The notes below the pieces were generated by a model. It had not been told where the DNA came from. It searched no databases and worked only from the letters and a program-made list of their open reading frames with translations. The position numbers and the translations under genes are program-made. From NCBI GenBank assembly GCA_021806645.1, contig JAJZQX010000001.1, forward strand, positions 248,001 through 312,000: a stretch of 64,000 nucleotides of DNA, given 5' to 3'. Below, piece by piece: positions 46,107 through 55,042 of the stretch. This DNA comes from Myxococcales bacterium (GTDB lineage Bacteria; Myxococcota; Myxococcia; Myxococcales; Anaeromyxobacteraceae). Positions within the stretch are counted from its first letter, which is position 1, and the number at the start of each line of letters is the position of its first letter.

Positions 46107-47321
46107 ATGTCCGTCCTGCGACCGTTCCGAGCCCTCCGCCCGCCGGCCGCGCTGGCCGCGCGGGTCGCCTCGCCTCCCTATGACGTCGTCTCCACCGACG
46201 AGGCCCGGGCCCTGGCGGTCGGCAACCGCGACAGCTACCTGCGCGTCTCGCGCCCCGAGATCGATCTCCCCGCCGGGACCGACGAGCACGCCGACCAGGT
46301 CTACGCCCAGGGGAAGAAGAACCTCGACGAGCTGGTGAAGCGGGGGGTGCTGGTGGCCGAGCCGGCGCCGCGCTACTTCGTCTACGCCCAGCGGATGGGG
46401 CGGCACCGGCAGGTCGGGCTGGTGGCTTGCGCCAGCGTGGACGAGTACGACCGCGGGCTCATCAAGAAGCACGAGAGGACGCGCGCCGACAAGGAGGAGG
46501 ACCGGGTCCGTCACGTGGACACGCTCTCCGCCCACGACGAGCCGGTCTTCCTCACCTACCGGGCGGTGCCGGCCATCGACGCCCTCGTCGCCGAGGTGCA
46601 GCGCGCCGCGCCGGAGTACGACCTGGTGACGCAGGACGCGGTGGCTCACCAGCTCTGGGTGGTGCCCGACGCCGTGGCGGAGAAGCTGGAGGCGCACTTC
46701 TGCGCGGTGCCGGCGCTCTACGTAGCCGACGGCCACCACCGCTCGGCGGCGGCGTCGCGGGTGCATGCGAAGCGGAAGGGGCAGCCGGGCGATCACGGCC
46801 AGTTCCTGGCAGTGGTCTTCCCGGACGACCAGATGCAGATCCTGGCCTACAACCGGCTGGTGCGCGATCCGCGGCAGCGCTCGCCCATGGCCCTGCTGGC
46901 GGCGCTCCAGGAGGTCCTCGACCTGGAGCCGGCCGCCTCGCCGGCGCCGGATCATCCGCAGGCCTTCGGCATCTACCTGGGCAAGCGCTGGTACCACGCC
47001 CACGTCCGCCCCGGCACCTTCGACACCTCGGGCCCGGTGGCCCGTCTCGACTGTTCGCTGGCGCAGGACCAGATCCTGGAGCCGCTCTTCGGCATCAAGG
47101 ACCCGCGCACCTCGAAGGACGTCGATTTCGTGGGCGGCATCCGCGGACACGAGGAGCTGGAGCGGCGAGTGGACGGGGAGGGCTGGTCGCTGGCGCTCCA
47201 CCTCTACCCGACGGGGGTCGAACAGGTGATGAGCGTCTCCGACGCCGGGCTGATCATGCCGCCCAAGAGCACCTGGTTCGAGCCGAAGCTGAGGTCAGGG
47301 CTGTTCGTGCATCCGTTCTAG
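46107..47321 (+). CDS. DUF1015 family protein
   Basis: 404 residues with the family signatures FRALRPPAALAARVASPPYDVVS at the start, KKHERTRADKEEDRVRH and YVADGHHRSAAA in the middle. Some members have been linked to free serine kinase activity in serine metabolism; I recall this only generally and treat it as a hint. The conserved ADGHHR may be the catalytic heart. Cytoplasmic. It precedes the thioesterase gene by 47 bases. Confidence 0.83.
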   Translation: MSVLRPFRALRPPAALAARVASPPYDVVSTDEARALAVGNRDSYLRVSRPEIDLPAGTDEHADQVYAQGKKNLDELVKRGVLVAEPAPRYFVYAQRMGRHRQVGLVACASVDEYDRGLIKKHERTRADKEEDRVRHVDTLSAHDEPVFLTYRAVPAIDALVAEVQRAAPEYDLVTQDAVAHQLWVVPDAVAEKLEAHFCAVPALYVADGHHRSAAASRVHAKRKGQPGDHGQFLAVVFPDDQMQILAYNRLVRDPRQRSPMALLAALQEVLDLEPAASPAPDHPQAFGIYLGKRWYHAHVRPGTFDTSGPVARLDCSLAQDQILEPLFGIKDPRTSKDVDFVGGIRGHEELERRVDGEGWSLALHLYPTGVEQVMSVSDAGLIMPPKSTWFEPKLRSGLFVHPF

Positions 47322-47368
47322 GGAACGGGGCGGCGGCAGGAGCGGTCCATGCGCGGTGCGAGGCGATC

Positions 47369-47812
47369 ATGAGCGATGGAGACCTCGACGTCCTCAAGTC
47401 GCGCTTCTACGAGGCGGCCTTCATTCGCGACCTGGGGATCGAGTTGGTGAGCGTCTCCCCCGGCGAGGCCGTGACCCGCCTCCGGGTGCAGGAGCGGTTC
47501 CTGCAGCAGGACGGGTTCGTCCACGCCGGCGTGGTGGCGACCCTGGCGGACCACACCGGCGGGGCCTCGGCCTGGACCCTGGTGAAGCCCGAGCAGACGG
47601 TGCTCACCGTCGAGTTCAAGATCAACCTCCTCAATCCGGCCGCCGGCCCGGAGCTGAACTGCCGGGCCAGGGTCCTGCGGCCGGGGGGGCGGCTCACCAC
47701 CTCCGAGGTGGACGTCTTCTCGGGGGACGGCTCCCACGCCGCGCGCCTCAACATGACGCTCGCCGTCGTCGACACCGACCGGCTGCGGAAGGGCGCTCGA
47801 GCCGGTCGCTGA
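47369..47812 (+). CDS. PaaI-type hot-dog thioesterase
   Basis: 147 residues. The PaaI signature is plain: FLQQDGFVHAGVVATLADHTGG, with Asp in ADHTGG and a later VEFKINLLNPAAG. It would hydrolyse aromatic or medium-chain acyl-CoA in the cytoplasm. The ATG at 47369 starts the homology (MSDGDLDVLKSRFYEAAF). Different subfamily from the thioesterase at 13851. Confidence 0.85.
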   Translation: MSDGDLDVLKSRFYEAAFIRDLGIELVSVSPGEAVTRLRVQERFLQQDGFVHAGVVATLADHTGGASAWTLVKPEQTVLTVEFKINLLNPAAGPELNCRARVLRPGGRLTTSEVDVFSGDGSHAARLNMTLAVVDTDRLRKGARAGR

Positions 47813-47968
47813 GGGCCCTCGAGGCTTCCCCAGCGGATACGGTCCGCCGACCTTGCGCGTCAGCGGCCGCGCCTGGCGCGTCGGGCCGCGAGTTCGCCCT
47901 GCATCTGCGGGTAGCGCGTCTCACTGAAGTTGGCCGGCAGCCGGTCGTCGCCGGCCGCTCAGCAGCCC

Positions 47969-48154
47969 CTTGGGAGGAGCGATGGGGCGAAGCGGGCGCT
48001 CCACGCCGCGGTGGTGCGGAACCTGCAAGCTTCGCCAGGCATCCAACCGGAGCAGGTGCTAATCGTGCTGCACGAGCCGCCGCTGGTGAACTGGGGCGTC
48101 CGCGGCGGGAAGGCGGCCTCCGACATCGACCTCGGCTTCGCCTTGAAGGTCTGA
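47969..48154 (+). pseudogene. Tautomerase-family C-terminal remnant
   Basis: About 60 codons: LGRSDGAKRALHAAVVRNLQ, GIQPEQVLIVLHEPPLVNWGVRGGKAASDIDLGF. These match the second half of a tautomerase-superfamily protein of about 130 residues. The N-terminal half, including the catalytic Pro after the initiator Met, is absent; the open frame does extend to an ATG at 47930 but with unrelated residues. Probably a dead fragment, with low chance of being a short real gene. Confidence 0.6.
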
Positions 48155-48156
48155 CC

Positions 48157-48543
48157 TCACGGGCTGGACGCCGCCGGCTGCCCCGCCGCCAGCTGCGCCC
48201 GGACCGTCCCGATCAACCGCTCGACGCCGAACGGCTTCTCCAGCACGGCATCGGCTGCGTTCGGGCCGGCGGGTGGGGGCAGGCCGGAGATGAGGACCAG
48301 CCGGACTCCGGCCAGCGCCGGCTCGCGCCGGAGCTGGGCCACCAGCTCCGAGCCGGTCATGCCCGGCATCAGCTGGTCGACGATCACCAGCGCCGGGCGC
48401 GGCAGCGCCGCCAGCCGGGCCAGCGCGCCGGCCGCATCGCGGGCCACCGACACCTCGAACCCCTCGCCGGAGAGGCACTCGGAGATGTTCTCCAGCAGGG
48501 CGACGTCGTCATCGACGATCAGGATGTGGGGGCGAGGAACCAC
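48157..48543 (-). CDS. Single-domain response regulator receiver
   Basis: 128 residues from a GTG at 48543. A complete receiver domain: acids in ILIVDDDVALL (Asp11-13), the phospho-accepting Asp56 in VIVDQLMPGM, Ser/Thr in LVLISGLPP and Lys in LEKPFG. No output domain, so it probably signals by protein contact, as in chemotaxis or phosphorelays. Adjacent genes show no histidine kinase. The upstream open frame has no homology. Confidence 0.8.
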   Translation of the reverse strand: MVPRPHILIVDDDVALLENISECLSGEGFEVSVARDAAGALARLAALPRPALVIVDQLMPGMTGSELVAQLRREPALAGVRLVLISGLPPPAGPNAADAVLEKPFGVERLIGTVRAQLAAGQPAASSP

Positions 48544-48681
48544 GGCAGCGATACTTAGCGGGACGACCCGGCCCGGGCAACTGCAGCGGTGCTGGGCGCT
48601 GTCAGCAGCCGTTGAAGCCGGCGACGCCCCCACGTCACGAAGCGTGAGAAGGCGCGGCTGGAGGGTGAACCCGCCGACCGG

Positions 48682-49878
48682 TCATGGTGGATCGGCGTGG
48701 GGCTCCTGGGGCTGCACGCCGGTCCGGATCGCCTGCTCGGCCTTGCAGGCCTCCTCGAGCCCAGCCTTGCAGGCCTCGGCGATGTACCGGTAGCCACGCG
48801 CGGCGTCGGCCGGGACGCCCTGCCCGCGGTAGTACCGGTAGCCGACGTTGGCCAGCACCGAGCGGGCGGCGAGGCGGACCGCGGTGACGCGAGTCTCCTC
48901 GAGGAGCCGCTCGCCGATGGTCGCGGCGGTGGACAGGTCGTCGTGCCCCACCGCCACCACCGCCCGGATCAGCTCCACCTGGTCGGTGTGGACGCCCGCG
49001 GCGTCGAGCCGCTCCAGTTCGCGCGCGGCCGTGGCGACGTCGTTCCGGTCCAGCGCCGCGAAAGCCCCCTGGACCGCCTCGTCGGTGGCGTACCGGGAGA
49101 GGCCGTGGCGCGGCCAGACGGCGGCGGCGAACAGCGCGCCGAAGGCGAGCGCGAAGGGCAACCAGGCGGCGGCCCGGCGAGGGAACCGCCGTGTCATGAT
49201 CCAGGCGGCGGCCGCGCCGGTGACCAGCCCGCCGCCGTGGGCGGCGTGGTCGATGGGGAGCCTGGCCGCCACCGCCAGCACGGTCCAGACGCCGAGCTGC
49301 GCGGCGATGCTGAGCGTCGAGGCGCTGCGAAGGAACGGCCCCCAGCCCGGGAGCATGCGCCGGTGGAGCACCATAGTGGCGCCGATCATCCCGAAGAGCG
49401 CCCCCGAAGCGCCGGCACCGATGACATCGTGCACGGCCATCGAGGCGGCCGACGCGCCGACCCCGGCGAGCAGGTAGAGGGCGAGGAAACGGGCGTGGCC
49501 AAAGGCCCGCTCCACCATCCGGCACCAGCCGAAGCCGAAGATCGAGTTGGCCAGCAGGTGGACCCAGCCGATGTGGACGAAGACCGCGGTGAGCAGCCTC
49601 CACCACTGGCCCGAGCCGATGAGCCCACGCTCCAGCGCGCCGGCGGCGACGAGCGCCTCGGTGCTGGTCGGGTCGGCGAACCGCCAGCCGAGGATGACGA
49701 GGACGGCGACGTTGACGGCGATGATGGCGGCCGCCACCGGGGCCTCGGTCACCGCGGCCAGGCGGGTAGGGCGGTGCGGTGCGGCCGGCGCGCGGGCAGG
49801 CGGCCACCCCGGGGGCTCCGGCGCTTCCTGCGGGAGAGGGTGGTGCCTGGTCTCTGGTGAGAGAGGGTCCTGCTTCAT
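48682..49878 (-). CDS. Rhomboid intramembrane serine protease with C-terminal repeat domain
   Basis: 398 residues. The catalytic dyad is visible: Ser in GAGASGALFGM and His in DHAAHGGGLVTGA, with six membrane helices between about residues 45 and 260 and the rhomboid HIGWVHLLANS motif. It cleaves membrane-spanning proteins in the membrane. A soluble C-terminal domain (about 270-398) has helical repeats of TPR/Sel1 type (GYRYYRGQGVPADAARGYRYI), which may select partners. The first 40 residues are Pro-rich. Divergent from the PilZ-like gene. Confidence 0.85.
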   Translation of the reverse strand: MKQDPLSPETRHHPLPQEAPEPPGWPPARAPAAPHRPTRLAAVTEAPVAAAIIAVNVAVLVILGWRFADPTSTEALVAAGALERGLIGSGQWWRLLTAVFVHIGWVHLLANSIFGFGWCRMVERAFGHARFLALYLLAGVGASAASMAVHDVIGAGASGALFGMIGATMVLHRRMLPGWGPFLRSASTLSIAAQLGVWTVLAVAARLPIDHAAHGGGLVTGAAAAWIMTRRFPRRAAAWLPFALAFGALFAAAVWPRHGLSRYATDEAVQGAFAALDRNDVATAARELERLDAAGVHTDQVELIRAVVAVGHDDLSTAATIGERLLEETRVTAVRLAARSVLANVGYRYYRGQGVPADAARGYRYIAEACKAGLEEACKAEQAIRTGVQPQEPHADPP

Positions 49879-49964
49879 GGGCTGAACATACCGCGGGCCA
49901 GGAGCCGGAGAATGGGGTCTCGCTGGTTCGTCACCAGGCGGTCCAACGCGGTACTATCGGTCCG

Positions 49965-50966
49965 GTGAGCGAGTACATCGTCAACCCGCGCCGCGGACCC
50001 CGAGCGCCGTCTCGTTGCGCCGCGCTGGTGCATGCGCCCGACGCCGCCTGGAACACGGAGACCGAGGACTTCGGCCCCATGGGGTGCCAGCTCGTGGCGC
50101 CGGGGGCCATGGCGCGAGGCCTCCGGCTGACGCTGGTCTTCGCCAACCCGAAGGTGCAGGGGTCCCTGCAGGTAGAAGGGAAGGTGGCCTGGGCCAGCTC
50201 GCAGCCGCCCTGGCGCGTCGGCGTGGCCTTCGGAGACCTTAGCCGCTCGCTGGCCGCGCGCTGGTTCGCCCGGCTCATGGCGGCGCACCCGGGCCTGGGC
50301 GGCTTCCGCCGGGTGCCGGATCGGCTCCCCGTCGACGCCATGGTCTACCTCTCCCCGCCACCGACCTACCTGCTCGACTTCACCTCCGAGGAGCTGGAGG
50401 TCCTGCGCCACGTGGCGAGCGGGACCACCATCGCCTCGCTCCGCGACCGGCTGGCGACCAGATGGAGCGCGTCGCTGCGGGCCGTCTTCTCGCTCATGGC
50501 GCGGGGGGTGTTGACCCTCTCCAGGAGCTCGGCGGCCCACCTCTCGGCCTGGAAGAAGGTGATGGCGGACCTGGACGCCGAGTTCGTCCTGGAGCTGCAG
50601 CGCGCACGGCCGCCGCCGGCGGCTGCGCTCTCCGTGAGGGTGGCCGCCGCGAGTCCCCCGCCGCCGTCGAGCGGGCTCGAGTTCGATCTGAAGCCGGCCG
50701 CCTCGCCTCCGACCGGACCGCCCCGGCACGAGGACCCCTTCGCGGCGGCGGTCTCCGCGCCTGGCGCGTCGACGGCCGGCACCGGCTGGCGCGGTGGTGT
50801 GCACCACCGGTCTCGCGGGGCCCAGGAGTCCCTCGACCTGGGCCGTGCGGAGCTGGCGGCCGGTCGGGGCAGCAGCGCGCTGGCTCACCTGCGGCGCGCC
50901 CTCCAGTTCGCCCCGGGCGACCCCGAGATCGCCTCCGAGATCGGTCGAGCGATGTCGGGCGGGTAA
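49965..50966 (+). CDS. PilZ-like domain protein
   Basis: 333 residues from a GTG. The first 110 residues resemble a PilZ domain that binds cyclic di-GMP: an Arg-rich start (NPRRGPRAPSR) and DFGPMGCQL in the place of D/NxSxxG, with VGVAFGDL closing the barrel. The motif is imperfect, so binding may be lost. A middle helical part (FTSEELEVLRHVASG) and a Pro-rich linker follow, then a TPR-like end (SLDLGRAELAAGRGSSALAHL). Possibly a motility or surface-behaviour regulator. Confidence 0.6.
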   Translation: MSEYIVNPRRGPRAPSRCAALVHAPDAAWNTETEDFGPMGCQLVAPGAMARGLRLTLVFANPKVQGSLQVEGKVAWASSQPPWRVGVAFGDLSRSLAARWFARLMAAHPGLGGFRRVPDRLPVDAMVYLSPPPTYLLDFTSEELEVLRHVASGTTIASLRDRLATRWSASLRAVFSLMARGVLTLSRSSAAHLSAWKKVMADLDAEFVLELQRARPPPAAALSVRVAAASPPPPSSGLEFDLKPAASPPTGPPRHEDPFAAAVSAPGASTAGTGWRGGVHHRSRGAQESLDLGRAELAAGRGSSALAHLRRALQFAPGDPEIASEIGRAMSGG

Positions 50967-50985
50967 GGCCGGATCGACCTAAATT

Positions 50986-51009
50986 GTGGACCGAACTGGT
51001 CAAATCCAC
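50986..51009. promoter_or_regulatory. Possible operator before the Nfn-type fusion gene
   Basis: Nested inverted repeats: GTGGA...TCCAC (50986-51009), with GACC-GAACT-GGTC (50989-51001) inside, in an AT-richer patch about 90 bases before the ATG at 51098. The layout could suit an Rrf2-, MarR- or similar dimeric regulator. No matching regulator gene is adjacent; low certainty. Confidence 0.35.
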
Positions 51010-51097
51010 GATCCGGCCGGTCTTGACTCGACCGCCCCGCATTGGTACTCCCGGCGGGCCGCCCCGATGTCCCACTGCTACGGAGGGTACGTCCCCG

Positions 51098-54000
51098 ATG
51101 TACAAGATCGTCCGCCGCGAGGCCTTCTCCGACACGACGTTCCTCTGGGAGGTCCACGCCCCCGACGTGGCCAAGGCGGCCCAGCCGGGCCACTTCGTCA
51201 TGCTCCGCCTCGGCAACGGCTCCGAGCGCATCCCGCTCACGGTGGCCGACTTCGACCGGGAGAAGGGGACCATCACCATGGTCATCCAGGCGCTCGGCAA
51301 GACCACGCGCCAGATGATGACGGACTACAGGGAGGGGGACGAGTTCGAGGACTTCGTCGGCCCGCTCGGCCTGCCGCAGCACGTCGGCAAGCTCGGCCAC
51401 GTCGTCCTGGTCGGCGGCGGCCTCGGCGTGGCCCCGGTCTACCCGCAGCTGCGCGCCTTCAAGGAGGCGGGCAACCGCGTCACCGGCATCATCGGCTTCC
51501 GCAACAAGGACCTGGTCTTCTGGGAGAAGAAGTTCGCGCAGTACTGCGACGACCTGATCGTCTGCACCGACGACGGCAGCTACGGCAAGCCTGGCTTCGT
51601 CACCCAGGCGCTCAAGGAGCTCTGCGAGAAGGACAAGCCGGACCTGGCCGTGGCCATCGGTCCGCTCCCCATGATGAACGCCTGCGTCGAGACCACGCGG
51701 CCGTTCGGCGTGAAGACCATGGTGTCCCTCAACGCCATCATGGTGGACGGCACCGGCATGTGCGGCTCCTGCCGCGTCACCGTCGGCAAGGAGGTCCGCT
51801 TCGCCTGCGTGGACGGCCCGGACTTCGACGGCCACCAGGTCGACTTCAAGGAACTGCTGGCGCGCCAGAAGCGGTTCAAGGCCCAGGAGACCCGGGCCAC
51901 CGAGGACTACGCGCACGTCTGCAACCTCGAGAAGCAGCTCTTCGAGGAGCAGAAGCGCAACTACAAGAAGATCAAGGAGCTCACGCCCCACCAGGCCAAG
52001 ATGCCGGAGCGCGATCACGTGGAGCGCGCCGGCAACTTCAAGGAGGTCAACCTGGGGTACTCGCTCCAGGACGCCCTCGGCGAGGCGGAGCGCTGCATCC
52101 AGTGCGCCAAGCCAGCTTGCATCGCCGGCTGCCCGGTGGCCATCGACATCCCGCGCTTCATCCGGCACCTGGTGGTGCGCGACATCGACGGGGCCCTCGA
52201 CGTCATCAACGAGGCCTCGATCTTCCCGTCGGTCTGCGGCCGCGTCTGCCCGCAGGAGACGCAGTGCGAGGCCCAGTGCATCATCGCCAAGAAGGTCGAG
52301 TCGGTCGGCATCGGCCGCCTGGAGCGGTTCGTCGGTGACAACGCACGGCCCAAGCCGGTCATCCCGCCGGTCTTCGCCCCCGGCGACAAGCTCGGCAAGG
52401 TGGCGGTCTGCGGCTCCGGCCCGGCCGGACTGGCCGTTGCCGCCGACCTGGTGAAGTTCGGCTGCGACGTCACGGTCTACGAGGCGCTCCACGTGGTCGG
52501 CGGCGTGCTCCGCTACGGCATCCCCTCGTTCCGGCTGCCGCGCGACATCATCGACCGCGAGGTGAAGCGGCTCACCGACCTGGGCGTCAAGATCGAGACC
52601 AACAAGGTCATCGGCAAGACCTTCACGGTGCCACAGCTGATGGGCGAGAAGGGCTACGACGCGGTCTTCCTCGGCGTCGGCGCCGGGGCCCCGGCCTTCC
52701 TGGGCATCCCGGGGGAGTTCGCCGGGCAGGTCTACTCGGCCAACGAGTTCCTCACCCGGGTCAACCTGATGGGTGGCGACCAGTTCCCGCTCAAGGACAC
52801 GCCCGTCTCCATCGGCAAGAGCGCCGTGGTCATCGGCGCCGGCAACACCGCCATGGACTGCCTTCGCGTCGCCAAGCGCCTCGGCACCGAGACGGTCCGC
52901 TGCGTCTACCGGCGCACCGAGGCCGAGGCGCCGGCCCGCATCGAGGAGCTCCGCCACGCCAGGGAGGAGGGGATCGAGTTCTTCTTCCTGCACTCGCCGG
53001 TCGAGATCTACGTGGACCCAGACGGCAACGTGAAGGGGATGAAGGTCGAGGAGATGGTCCTCGGCGACCCGGACGAGAAGGGGCGCCGCAAGCCGGTCCC
53101 CACCGGCAAGTTCAAGGACCTCGAGTGCGACACCGTCATCTACGCGCTCGGCACCAAGGCCAACCCCATCATCACCCAGTCGACGCCGGGGCTCGCCGTC
53201 AACAAGTGGGGGAACATCGTCGCCGACGACGGCAAGACCCAGTGCACGTCGCTGCCGGGGGTCTTCGCCGGCGGTGACATCGTCACGGGTGGCGCCACGG
53301 TGATCCTGGCCATGGGGGCCGGCCGCCGCGCGGCCCGCTCCATCGGCGCCTACCTCGGCGGCAAGAAGCGGAAGTGGCCCATCACCGAGGACGACATGGC
53401 CGCCTTCAGGCCGCCCACGCCGCTCGGCGCGGGTGCCGAGCCCGGTGCCGCGGCCGCTTCGGCCGCCGCCGCCGAGAAGCTCTGCCCCAAGTGCCGCCAG
53501 CCGCTCGACGGTGACGAGGAGTACGTCTGCTGCGCCACCGACACGCTCACCTGGAAGTGCCAGGACTGCGCCAAGGTGAGCGAGGGCTTCGCCTTCCCGT
53601 ACGGGATGTGCCCGGCCTGCGGTGGCAAGCTCGTGGTGGCCGATCCGGCCCGGGCTGCCGACGAGGCCGCGCTCGAGGCGGTTCGCATCGCCTTCGAGAT
53701 CGAGCTGGGCGGCATCGCCTTCTACGGCCGGGCCGCCCAGGAGGCGAGCGACCCGATGCTCCGCGAGCTCTTCGGGCGCTTCGCCGCGATGGAGAAGGAG
53801 CACATGGCGACGCTCTCGCGCCGCTACCACGTGCAGGTGCCGGCCGCGGGCGACTTCAAGGTGGACCGGGCGGCCGTCTACGCCGGCATCCCCAACCGGC
53901 CCGAGGATCCGGCCAACCTGTTCCGCATCGCCATCGCCTTCGAGGAGCGCGCGGTGAAGTTCTTCACCGAGCGCGGCGCGGCGGTGGCGGCCGGCTCACC

Positions 54001-54106
54001 CGAGAAGCAGCTCTACAGGGAGCTTGCGGCCGAGGAGAAGGAGCACGTCGACCTCCTCACCACCGAGCTCGAGCGCTGGCAGGCCGGCAAGCCGGGGCTG
54101 ATGTAG
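51098..54106 (+). CDS. NfnA-NfnB fusion with C-terminal rubrerythrin-like domain
   Basis: 1002 residues joining three parts. Residues 1-280 are the NfnA/ferredoxin-NADP reductase-like subunit: RLGNGSERIPLTVADF for flavin, VGGGLGVAPVYPQL, and a [2Fe-2S] site with Cys222, Cys225 and Cys237. Residues 300-770 are the NfnB/glutamate-synthase small-subunit-like part: Fe-S cysteines from Cys333 (CIQCAKPACIAGCP), then FAD (CGSGPAGLAVAADL) and NAD(P) (VIGAGNTAMDCLRVAKRLG) folds. Residues 796-850 have three CXXC pairs (CPKC, CQDC, CPAC) and 862-1002 form a ferritin-like domain with EKEH (899-902) and EEKEH (979-983). Nfn enzymes exchange electrons between NADH, NADPH and ferredoxin. The tail could reduce peroxide or oxygen using these electrons. 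The start is the ATG after GGAGGGT. Confidence 0.88.
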   Translation: MYKIVRREAFSDTTFLWEVHAPDVAKAAQPGHFVMLRLGNGSERIPLTVADFDREKGTITMVIQALGKTTRQMMTDYREGDEFEDFVGPLGLPQHVGKLGHVVLVGGGLGVAPVYPQLRAFKEAGNRVTGIIGFRNKDLVFWEKKFAQYCDDLIVCTDDGSYGKPGFVTQALKELCEKDKPDLAVAIGPLPMMNACVETTRPFGVKTMVSLNAIMVDGTGMCGSCRVTVGKEVRFACVDGPDFDGHQVDFKELLARQKRFKAQETRATEDYAHVCNLEKQLFEEQKRNYKKIKELTPHQAKMPERDHVERAGNFKEVNLGYSLQDALGEAERCIQCAKPACIAGCPVAIDIPRFIRHLVVRDIDGALDVINEASIFPSVCGRVCPQETQCEAQCIIAKKVESVGIGRLERFVGDNARPKPVIPPVFAPGDKLGKVAVCGSGPAGLAVAADLVKFGCDVTVYEALHVVGGVLRYGIPSFRLPRDIIDREVKRLTDLGVKIETNKVIGKTFTVPQLMGEKGYDAVFLGVGAGAPAFLGIPGEFAGQVYSANEFLTRVNLMGGDQFPLKDTPVSIGKSAVVIGAGNTAMDCLRVAKRLGTETVRCVYRRTEAEAPARIEELRHAREEGIEFFFLHSPVEIYVDPDGNVKGMKVEEMVLGDPDEKGRRKPVPTGKFKDLECDTVIYALGTKANPIITQSTPGLAVNKWGNIVADDGKTQCTSLPGVFAGGDIVTGGATVILAMGAGRRAARSIGAYLGGKKRKWPITEDDMAAFRPPTPLGAGAEPGAAAASAAAAEKLCPKCRQPLDGDEEYVCCATDTLTWKCQDCAKVSEGFAFPYGMCPACGGKLVVADPARAADEAALEAVRIAFEIELGGIAFYGRAAQEASDPMLRELFGRFAAMEKEHMATLSRRYHVQVPAAGDFKVDRAAVYAGIPNRPEDPANLFRIAIAFEERAVKFFTERGAAVAAGSPEKQLYRELAAEEKEHVDLLTTELERWQAGKPGLM

Positions 54107-54129
54107 ATCCGGCGGCGCCCCGGCGCCGC

Positions 54130-54528
54130 CTACCCGATCTCGACCGCGCTCGGGCTGTAGCAGGAGAGGGCCAGCAGGCTGGTCCGCTGCCACTTGCGCG
54201 CCGGGCTGGAGATGAAGCGCAGCCGGTACTGCTTGTCGCCGGCCGACTGGATCTTCTGGATCCAGTAGATGAAGCTCTTGAAGCCCGACGAGTTGCAGAA
54301 CTCCAGCTCCGTGAAGTCGACGCGCACGTCCTTGGCGCCGGCCTTGAGCAGGTGATCGTGCACCTGGTCGACGAACGGGTTGAGCACGCTGGCTGGGTTG
54401 ACCGTGCTGATGGTGCCGCGGAACTGGACACGGGTGCCCATCGGCTCCACGTGCATGGCCGCCGAGTACTTCTCCTCGGAGACCTGGATGGCGGGCGTGC
54501 GGGCGCCGGGCTTGGACGGGTCAACCAT
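54130..54528 (-). CDS. STAS-domain protein (RsbV-like)
   Basis: 132 residues. The anti-anti-sigma-type STAS fold is suggested by VDFTELEFCNSSGFKSFIYWIQKIQ, where a Ser in NSSG would be the phosphorylation site. It is longer than RsbV/SpoIIAA, with extra residues at both ends. It overlaps the kinase gene by eight bases. In partner switching it would bind the kinase-like protein when unphosphorylated. Last gene of the operon. Confidence 0.75.
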   Translation of the reverse strand: MVDPSKPGARTPAIQVSEEKYSAAMHVEPMGTRVQFRGTISTVNPASVLNPFVDQVHDHLLKAGAKDVRVDFTELEFCNSSGFKSFIYWIQKIQSAGDKQYRLRFISSPARKWQRTSLLALSCYSPSAVEIG

Positions 54529-55042
54529 GGATGCCTCCGGTAACCTTGAGCTGGGGCGCGCGCAGGCGGCCCCATGCGAGGACCGTGATCCGGTTCCCCT
54601 CGCGGGTGATTGAGAGTTCGAGCTGGGCCTCGAAGCGGACGCGTGCCAGGCCGAGCCCGCCGCGCTGGTTCATGGGAGCCTCCGCCATGGCGCGCAGGTA
54701 GCTCCGCAGCGGGTCGGGCTCCTGGTTGATGCGATCGAGCCGTCCCTTGAACTCGGCGAACTGTTCCTCGGTGCCGGGGTTGGAGATGGCGATCTCGATC
54801 CGGTCGGCGGCGGGATCGACCTGCAAGGTCAGGTCGACGCTCTCGCCGCCGGCATGCGGGATGGCGTTCTGCATCAGCTCGTGGACCGCCAGCGCCACCT
54901 GCGCCTCGCGGCTCTCGCCGGGGCAGGCGCAAGCACAGAAGGACTCGACGAAGCGCCGGATCTCGTCCACGAAGACCCAGGGTGGCTTCATCCGCAGCAT
55001 GAGGTAGATGGGGCGGTTGGCTTGGCTCGGTTCAGTCGTCAT
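54521..55042 (-). CDS. RsbW-like anti-sigma/serine kinase (HATPase)
   Basis: 173 residues. GHKL ATPase N-box in ALAVHELMQNAIPHA, then IEIAISNPGT as the Asp-Gly-type G1 region (Asn-Pro here), and RGGLGLARVR for the G2 box. These features mark the RsbW/SpoIIAB family, which phosphorylates an STAS partner and may bind a sigma factor. No sigma factor gene lies nearby, so the target is unknown. Overlaps the phosphatase gene by 11 bases and the STAS gene by eight. Confidence 0.82.
   Translation of the reverse strand: MTTEPSQANRPIYLMLRMKPPWVFVDEIRRFVESFCACACPGESREAQVALAVHELMQNAIPHAGGESVDLTLQVDPAADRIEIAISNPGTEEQFAEFKGRLDRINQEPDPLRSYLRAMAEAPMNQRGGLGLARVRFEAQLELSITREGNRITVLAWGRLRAPQLKVTGGIHG

Noticed and set aside
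49940-49964. TACTAT as a -10 element before the PilZ-like gene
   Set aside because: No acceptable -35 at a suitable distance, and the start would be only a few bases before the GTG.
50885-53830. 981-codon open frame on the minus strand across the Nfn-type fusion
   Set aside because: A shadow of the plus-strand gene: no start site, no motif, repeated Leu/Asp/Val composition.
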